Part shown: piece after piece, positions 57,375 to 64,000 of the stretch
Numbering within the stretch: position 1 is the first letter of the stretch
How the letters are laid out: each line of letters starts with the position of its first letter
Assembly (NCBI GenBank): GCA_964036275.1
Contig: CAXIWQ010000467.1
Span: forward strand, 1-64,000
DNA from: Litoditis marina
Lineage: Eukaryota; Nematoda; Chromadorea; Rhabditida; Rhabditidae
DNA: 64,000 nt
Reading direction: 5' to 3'
Translations under genes and position numbers: made by a program
Notes under the pieces: model-generated
The model's database searches: none
Seen by the model: the letters and a program-made list of their open reading frames with translations, nothing else
Told to the model about the DNA's origin: nothing

Positions 57375-58647
57375 TCAACGTCTTTTTGCAGGACATGTTT
57401 CCCCCGCAACGTCCGTGATCACTCTGAATGCCTGAAACAACAAAAAAAACCTGAAGCAATCAGAATGGCAGCTACCAACATAGCTATCCGTTGAGTAGAC
57501 TTTTTTCTTAACTAGATCAACTTTAGAAAAACTAGATGTGTGTTTTAAGAACAAAGGTTGAACGCAAACACGGAAAAAGAAACAAAGGCATAATCCGTAC
57601 CCTACAAGCCCGTTTCAGCTCTTCGTACTGCGATTCGATGTCGACCCGGAGAGCCCTCTGAAATCACACCAGTTGATTTTACGAATAGATCAAAAGACAG
57701 ACAACAAATAAAAATAATGACAGTTTCAATCAACAAACGCTTATATCCTGTATTTTTTTTTGTGCCGTTGGAAAGTTTGATGCATTATTTTCGATAAACT
57801 AAAGTAGCAAAACTCTGAAACATCAAACATACCTCTCGAATCAATTCCTGTTCCAACTTAGCAACCTTTCCGGTCAGGGTATCATTTTCTTCATACAGTT
57901 CACGCCATGCTTCAGTGGAGGACTTCTGCAAATAAAACAAATCACCGGCCCTGCTCCACATGTATTCTTCTTTATGTGACCTCATTTTTGCTGAACGCTA
58001 TCCGTGATTTATCTGTGGTCCTGCAAATGGGCGCTTTTGAATTCGGAGTTTCTAACAAAAAGGCATCTAACCGGTAGGAGTCCAGATCACGTCAATTCTG
58101 AGAAGTGCAACTTATAAAAATAGTTGACATTAATATCATCTATGGAACTATTTAAACATGGGAACTCCAAACTCCAGATGAAGTCACATTGGAAAAGTGC
58201 AGAGTTTACGTCAATTTTTTTCCAAATAGCAGTAATAGTTGAAAGTACTATCAATGATTAAACTGTCCCAGTCCCAGGTTTTGTCGCAGTGTCCCTAGTA
58301 AGTATGCCGTACTTGAGTAGCTCACTCGTACAAATCACAACACTGTTGGTTTCTCCTTTTTGATGAATTTAAGTTCTGAAATAACTCACTTGATCCTGAG
58401 CTGCTTTCAAGTTGAGCTGATGTGGTTTATTTTGCTCTCCAATTGACGCTCTCGGACTACCAACTCATCTCCAAGATTTTGAATTATCTGTAAGCACATA
58501 AAATTGCCTTCCTATATATCGCTGACTGATATACAATACGAATCAAATCAGATTTTGTGGAGCACTAAGCACTAACAAAAAACTAACCATTTTGCAACTG
58601 GATACAGCTTCCGCGGCCGCTGTGCGGCTCTCATCCAACTGACTCAT
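57375..58647 (-). CDS. Coiled-coil protein, frame-broken in exon 2
   Basis: Exons: 58647-58588 (MSQLDESRTAAAEAVSSCKM), 58487-58390 (IIQNLGDELVVRERQLE), 57925-57833 (AWRELYEENDTLTGKVAKLE), 57657-57601 (RALRVDIESQYEELKRACR) and 57431-57375 (AFRVITDVAGETCPAKRR, TGA). Heptad-like spacing and charged residues indicate a coiled coil. Exon 2 is 98 nt where phase needs 99; at its AAAA run the frame slips, and the sense frame downstream is one base off, giving an early TGA. This means a one-base deletion or a homopolymer sequencing error. The ATG follows TTTTCAG, so it could be an internal exon. The exons at 56198-56750 may belong to it; Mad1-like is only a suggestion. Confidence 0.55.
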
Positions 58648-58854
58648 CGCTGAAAATTCGCGCGCTGAATTGTTTGTGGAAAAAAACATGTATAAAAAAC
58701 GAAACACAATTGGATGTATGAACGAAAACACGAATTATGTGGTGAGCAAAGATCCTAGGCGAATTACAAGTATTAATGGAAGAGAATGATACAAACAAAA
58801 CACAAGCTACCTCCACTATTACAATAATAGTGATTCAAGGTAAAAATGCATAGT

Positions 58855-59958
58855 GATTTTACCTAAAAACATTGTGAACCGTTGTGCAAACAAGTGTATC
58901 ATTCTACTTTTGTTGCACACGCATTCACAACATCGTATTGTTCACTTTTTGCTGAAAACGGTGAAACCGAACAGAACTCACACACTTCCTGGTCCCCCAC
59001 TTTTTACAAATTGTTCTCTTTTTGCTAGTTGTACTGGTACAATCCCTCCTAGAGTAGAATGTCAAAAACGAACTGAAAAATGGTGAATATCAAACATCCG
59101 GATATCTGGACGAAGTTTCGAGTTTTCGAACGGAGTGATCCTGGTTTTTAAAAATATTTTTGGCGCCAGTTGACCTCTAAAATTGGCGCCAGCGCCAATA
59201 ATCAAACATGTTACTCCAATTGGTAAAAAATAACTGGAATGTATGGCCTTAACCATCTTTCGGCGGTCTTGTGGTTCGGAAACCTTGATTTTAATCTTGG
59301 CGCCAATCGGCGGATAAAAGAGCATTTTGGCGCCGATCATCGAAAAACTTCGGGTATACGAGGTTGTACTTGTCAACTACATTTCATAGTGCTGACCTCT
59401 GTGTCGTTACCCCATTTCGCTAGCGTTTTCTCATTTGGCGCCAGTGGGCGCCAGCGTTTGGCGCCAAACATAAGGCAAGGCACCGTATTCTGGTAAATAA
59501 TTTAAATTCACTATTCGGACCTCCATGCTAAATTTCAAACCATTTCACTGATGGAAACACATGTTTTTTGGCTTATGGCACCATCTGGCGCCCGCGCCAA
59601 GCGCCAGCCACCGACCCCCAACTTTCGGCGCCGAGCCAACTTTAAGGTTCACACAAGTGTGCCAAATTTCAGTCGATTCGGTTCAGTAGTTTTTTCAATA
59701 CTATGCGGACATGGGACGCGAGACGCGAGACGAGGAACAACGGAAAATTTCATAACGACACAAGAACATAACTTTTTCAAAACTTGACCGATTCCTCTAA
59801 TTTTTCCACACAACATGTATCTAATAGATCTATAGCTCTCTCTTTTTTTAAATTCCAAAAAACGTTTCATTTGAAGACTTTTATGGTTTGAAAGCCAAAA
59901 ATGAGTGCGCAATGGCCAAACCAGACACAACTCACACGCAGCGCTGCGCGCGATGAAA
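58855..59958. mobile_element. Composite hairpin/GGCGCC repeat, copy D
   Basis: The right arm of the hairpin MITE (ACCGTTGTGCAAACAAGTGT to CCCCCACTTTTTACAAATTG) is followed by the same trailing sequence as in copy A. Then come GGCGCC palindromes (TTTGGCGCCAGTGGGCGCC) and the conserved tail ending GCAGCGCTGCGCGCGAT. Copies A and D share their internal order, so this is a defined element of about 1.1-1.4 kb. Confidence 0.75.
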
Positions 59959-60018
59959 GAGAATGATACAAACAAAACACAAACTACCTCTATTCACCAT
60001 CACTATACCAAATTCAGT

Positions 60019-60061
60019 GACCGGTTCATTTCGGGACGGACCCAGTTCTCCAGTGAACCCC
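60019..60061. mobile_element. Fragment of the TTCACTGGAGAACC MITE
   Basis: CAGTGACCGGTTCATTTCGG and GACCCAGTTCTCCAGTGAAC match the right arm of the element at 4723-5026. Only this end remains. Confidence 0.6.
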
Positions 60062-60071
60062 GTGTTATGAT

Positions 60072-60285
60072 TTGTTTTCAACTCGCATGCTGCGTGCAAC
60101 TAGACGTTCTAAGCAGAAGCCGCAACCAAGCGATTCCCAATACTTATTTATTGATGGCGTTCAAATTCATGTAGTTCTCAGAACCTACAATTCTAAAGAG
60201 GAAGCTTCCTTGAAATGCCCTGATTCGACCTCGCAACTTCGCCGTGCTCAAGGAACAGTGCGAAACTTATTGTTGAAGACGCAGG
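60072..60285 (+). CDS. Possible single exon, unknown protein
   Basis: An open stretch that includes SQYLFIDGVQIHVVLRTYNS and QLRRAQGTVRNLLLKTQ ends at a good donor (GCAGG|GTAAGA, 60286). The composition looks protein-like, unlike the surrounding repeats. No upstream acceptor or downstream exon was found and no family is recognised. It may be a relic exon of a transposon or host gene. Confidence 0.3.
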
Positions 60286-60466
60286 GTAAGATCAGAGATC
60301 AGAGAAATTACAGAGAAATTCCCGAAAAATTAAGGAAGAATTTCAAACAGCTTGAAAGATCTTATTTTTTTGTTATAACCAAATAAGGATACCGATGATA
60401 ATCTTCATCGTAATGCATCACAGTTATACTTTTCACTGGATAGCGTGATATCATAAAACATTTTTG
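60286..60466. other. No feature seen
   Basis: AT-rich sequence between a possible exon and a MITE. Confidence 0.4.
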
Positions 60467-60757
60467 GTGGCGATTCACTGGAGAACCGGGTACTTCCAAA
60501 ACCGAACCGCAACCTGTCGGTCACTAGAGAATCGGACCAAATGAACCGACCAAACCTTACATTTTACTCCACTTCTTCAACGAAAAGTTTAGGCCGGACT
60601 GGCATTAACCATGATTCAAACAAGACAAAAAAGTCGTATACAAGGTAAAATGAGTGGATCCCGGGTTCGGTTGGAACAATTCTCTGATGAGCCGGTCGGT
60701 CCCAAATGTAATGGTGGTTCTGCGCGGTTTGTTCGGGAAAAACCCGGTTTTCCAGTG
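60467..60757. mobile_element. Decayed TTCACTGGAGAACC MITE
   Basis: It opens GGTGGCGATTCACTGGAGAA and closes CCGGTTTTCCAGTGAT. The arms repeat ACCGAACCG/CGGTTCGG with many mismatches. It is related to the 304-bp element nested in the satellite transposon. Clear flanking duplications are not seen. Confidence 0.7.
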
Positions 60758-60960
60758 ATTTGGTATTCATTTCTTCTCGTCCAGAATATTGAAAGTTCTC
60801 AGAAAACTGAGTAAACCGTAAACATGCATGATTAAAAGAACCAAACCGACGAAATCGATGAACATGCGCGTAAAATTAAAAAAGTTCGTTGAAGACAACC
60901 AAACTTCATTACAATTCAATATAATACGAATGCGGCAACTTCTAATTGAAATAGGGTCGG

Positions 60961-61234
60961 GGCCAATTCTACAACTAACCGGGTTTTTATGTAACCTAAC
61001 CCTTTTTTGGTAACCTCTTTTTCAGGTTACTTTGTAGGTAACCTAGAAGTAACCTGAAACTAAAATCCGGTTACCGTTCAAACTAACGGTGAAAACCACG
61101 TGTTGCGTTAGAAAAACAAGTAACCGGTTTTTCATTTTAGGTTACCAACCGGTTACCTACTGAGGTAACCTGAAAAACAGGTTACCAAAAAAGGGTTAGG
61201 TTACCTAAAAACCCGGTTAGATATAGAATTCACC
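60961..61234. mobile_element. GGTTACC-rich MITE with 9-bp target duplication
   Basis: A hairpin element of TAACC/GGTTA units with ends GGCCAATTCTA and TAGAATTCACC. TAGGGTCGG is repeated directly at 60952-60960 and 61235-61243. Its end sequence resembles the GGCCAATT ends of the elements at 4723 and 38086, suggesting one mobilising transposase for three families. Confidence 0.85.
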
Positions 61235-61370
61235 TAGGGTCGGGCAACCCAAAAATACGATATCTACGAGCGAGCGCATATTGTTCTTATATTATTTTTG
61301 AAAGTATTCACGAGCATACACTTGACAGTAGACGACGCCAAGCCACTTTTGAACAATCAGTGGTGAACCT

Positions 61371-61412
61371 TGTCACGTGACAGGGTTCTTGATACCTGTG
61401 ATCACAGGTATC
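61371..61412. repeat. Two adjacent perfect palindromes
   Basis: TGTCACGTGACA (61371-61382) and a 22-bp palindrome (61391-61412; half-site GATACCTGTGA) lie 8 bp apart. The first contains an E-box CACGTG. They sit outside recognised repeats, between a MITE and the next composite element. A function as binding sites is only a possibility. Confidence 0.7.
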
Positions 61413-61655
61413 ACAAAAAAGATACTTTAGATTAGGAACCCTTTCAAAAGTCATTTTGTTTTTGTCTGAATCTTTTTGTGCAACAGAACCAAATTTTTGA
61501 TATAAAATAAATCATCTGCTTCCCAATACGATAATGTTCAGAGAAGGTTTAAAAACTCTTAACTATAAGGATATCGCCATAAAAGTAAGCCAAAGTCAAA
61601 AAGGTTAGAAGTATGTTGTTGTTCAACATAACACAGCCGAAAGTGAATTTACGAA

Positions 61656-62184
61656 TTCATGAAAAAGTGGGGACCCAACGACTCTGAGATTTGTCTTCTA
61701 CTGTGCGCCCCTTAGACAACTACTCTCAAATGGAGCAGCTACTGCTACAAAAACCGAAAAATACTAATCTACTAAAGTATAACTGTTCATTACAAACATA
61801 CAAAAGTCGTAAAATATTTTCTCAAACCTGTTAACTAGAATCTACAAGTCACAGCTGCGAAAGAGAGAACAACTGTTGAATAATATGTCAAGTATTATAG
61901 CACCTAGAATTGAAGTAATGACAATAAATGCCAACCATTGTGCACAAAACCAGGAACTCTATAATTGAGTACGTTGAGTTAACATCTGTGATTTGTAGAT
62001 TCTAGTAAACAGGTTTGAGAAAATATTTTACGACTTTTGTATGTTTGTAATGAACAGTTATACTTTAGTAGATTAGTATTTTTCGGTTTTTGTAGCAGTA
62101 GCTGCTCCATTTGAGACAAGTTGTCTAAGGGGCGCACAGTAGAAGACAAATCTCAGAGTCGTTGGGTCCCCACTTTTTCATGAA
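61656..62184. mobile_element. 529-bp long-TIR MITE, copy 2
   Basis: The ends are TTCATGAAAAAGTGGGGACC and GGTCCCCACTTTTTCATGAA, perfectly inverted, and the arms exceed 200 bp. Very close to 53950-54473. Because both copies adjoin part A, they were moved together. Confidence 0.9.
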
Positions 62185-63415
<1,231 letters not shown>

Positions 63416-63420
63416 TTTAT

Positions 63421-64000
63421 ACGTAACTTACTTACGAGAGGCAACTACAAGGGGATTTATTTTTAGACTTTTATGAAACGTTCTTCATTGGCTGTAGCTC
63501 ATTTGAAGATACCGATTGACGGGGTTAGAACACGTGTCTACACGTCTCACGCTCCCGTGTAGTATTACCTGATATTATCAAAAGTTGATAAGTTATTCAT
63601 ACGTAACTTACTTACGAGAGGCAACTACAAGGGGATTTATTTTCAGACTTTTATGAAACGTTCTTCATTGGTTGTAGCTCATTTGAAGATACCGATTGAC
63701 GGGGGTAGAACACGTGTCTACACGTCTCACGCTCCCGTATTAGATTACCTGATATTATCAAAAGTTGATAAGTTATTCATACGTAACTTACTTACGAGAG
63801 GCAACTACAAGGGGATTCATTTTTAGACTTTTATGAAACGTTCTTCATTGGCTGTAGCTCATTTGAAGATACCGATTGACGGGGGTAAAACACGTGTCTA
63901 GACGTCTCGCGCTCCCGTGTAAAATTACCTGAGTTATTCATACGTAACTTACTTACGAGAGGCAACTACAAGAAGATTTATTTTTAGACTTTTATGAAAC
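63421..64000 (+). repeat. Second satellite, 180-bp units
   Basis: Direct repeats start at 63421, 63601, 63781 and 63941 (ACGTAACTTACTTACGAGAG). The unit is exactly 180 bp for the first two. The third is 160 bp because about 20 bp (TATTATCAAAAGTTGATAAG) are absent. The array runs beyond the window. It is unrelated in sequence to the 188-bp satellite. Confidence 0.95.

Overview
This window reads as repeat-dominated chromosomal DNA of an invertebrate, most likely a rhabditid nematode; genus is not determined. The basis is intron style: short introns, many around 50-300 bp, and many acceptors ending in TTTTCAG, plus many short hairpin (MITE-type) transposons rich in GGCGCC, GGTTAAC and CTAGTAG motifs. 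No bacterial signals such as operons or Shine-Dalgarno sites are seen. Species, superfamily names and gene orthology are inference from sequence reading only; no search was run.

Layout. 1-31146 is one satellite array of about 155 head-to-tail monomers of about 188 bp, organised in several higher-order repeats (units of 752, 1117, 1873 and 2249 bp). It is interrupted once by a 1.88-kb non-autonomous DNA transposon (3520-5401) flanked by TA, with a smaller MITE nested inside it. 31147-34015 is a decayed LTR-type retroelement joined directly to the satellite: an envelope-like membrane glycoprotein (frameshifted), then an overlapping aspartic protease and reverse transcriptase, broken by a frameshift and a 166-bp insertion and then cut off.

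34016-44980 holds a 1.9-kb direct duplication (34016-35870 and 43122-44980) carrying exons of a glutamine-rich gene on the minus strand. The first copy is separated from its natural right-hand continuation by a nest of transposons of about 5.2 kb (35874-41077). 45104-49468 (minus) is a multi-exon DNA-transposon transposase resembling the Tnp_2/CACTA type, with a zinc-ribbon and several recognisable core exons. 50001-51575 (minus) is a clean five-exon gene for a small leucine-rich-repeat protein with an acidic serine-rich tail. 51840-54473 is repeats again, including a composite element that reappears inverted at 61656-63415. 56198-58647 (minus) has exons of a coiled-coil protein and a small C-terminal domain, invaded by MITEs. 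58855-63415 is mostly MITEs and includes a 297-bp (CA)n run. 63421-64000 begins a second satellite of 180-bp units that runs off the window.

The host-like genes (glutamine-rich, LRR, coiled-coil) and the transposase all lie on the minus strand; the retroelement lies on plus. The window has little gene cooperation to describe. Its interest is in satellite evolution, datable transposon nesting, and the odd gene order of the retroelement.
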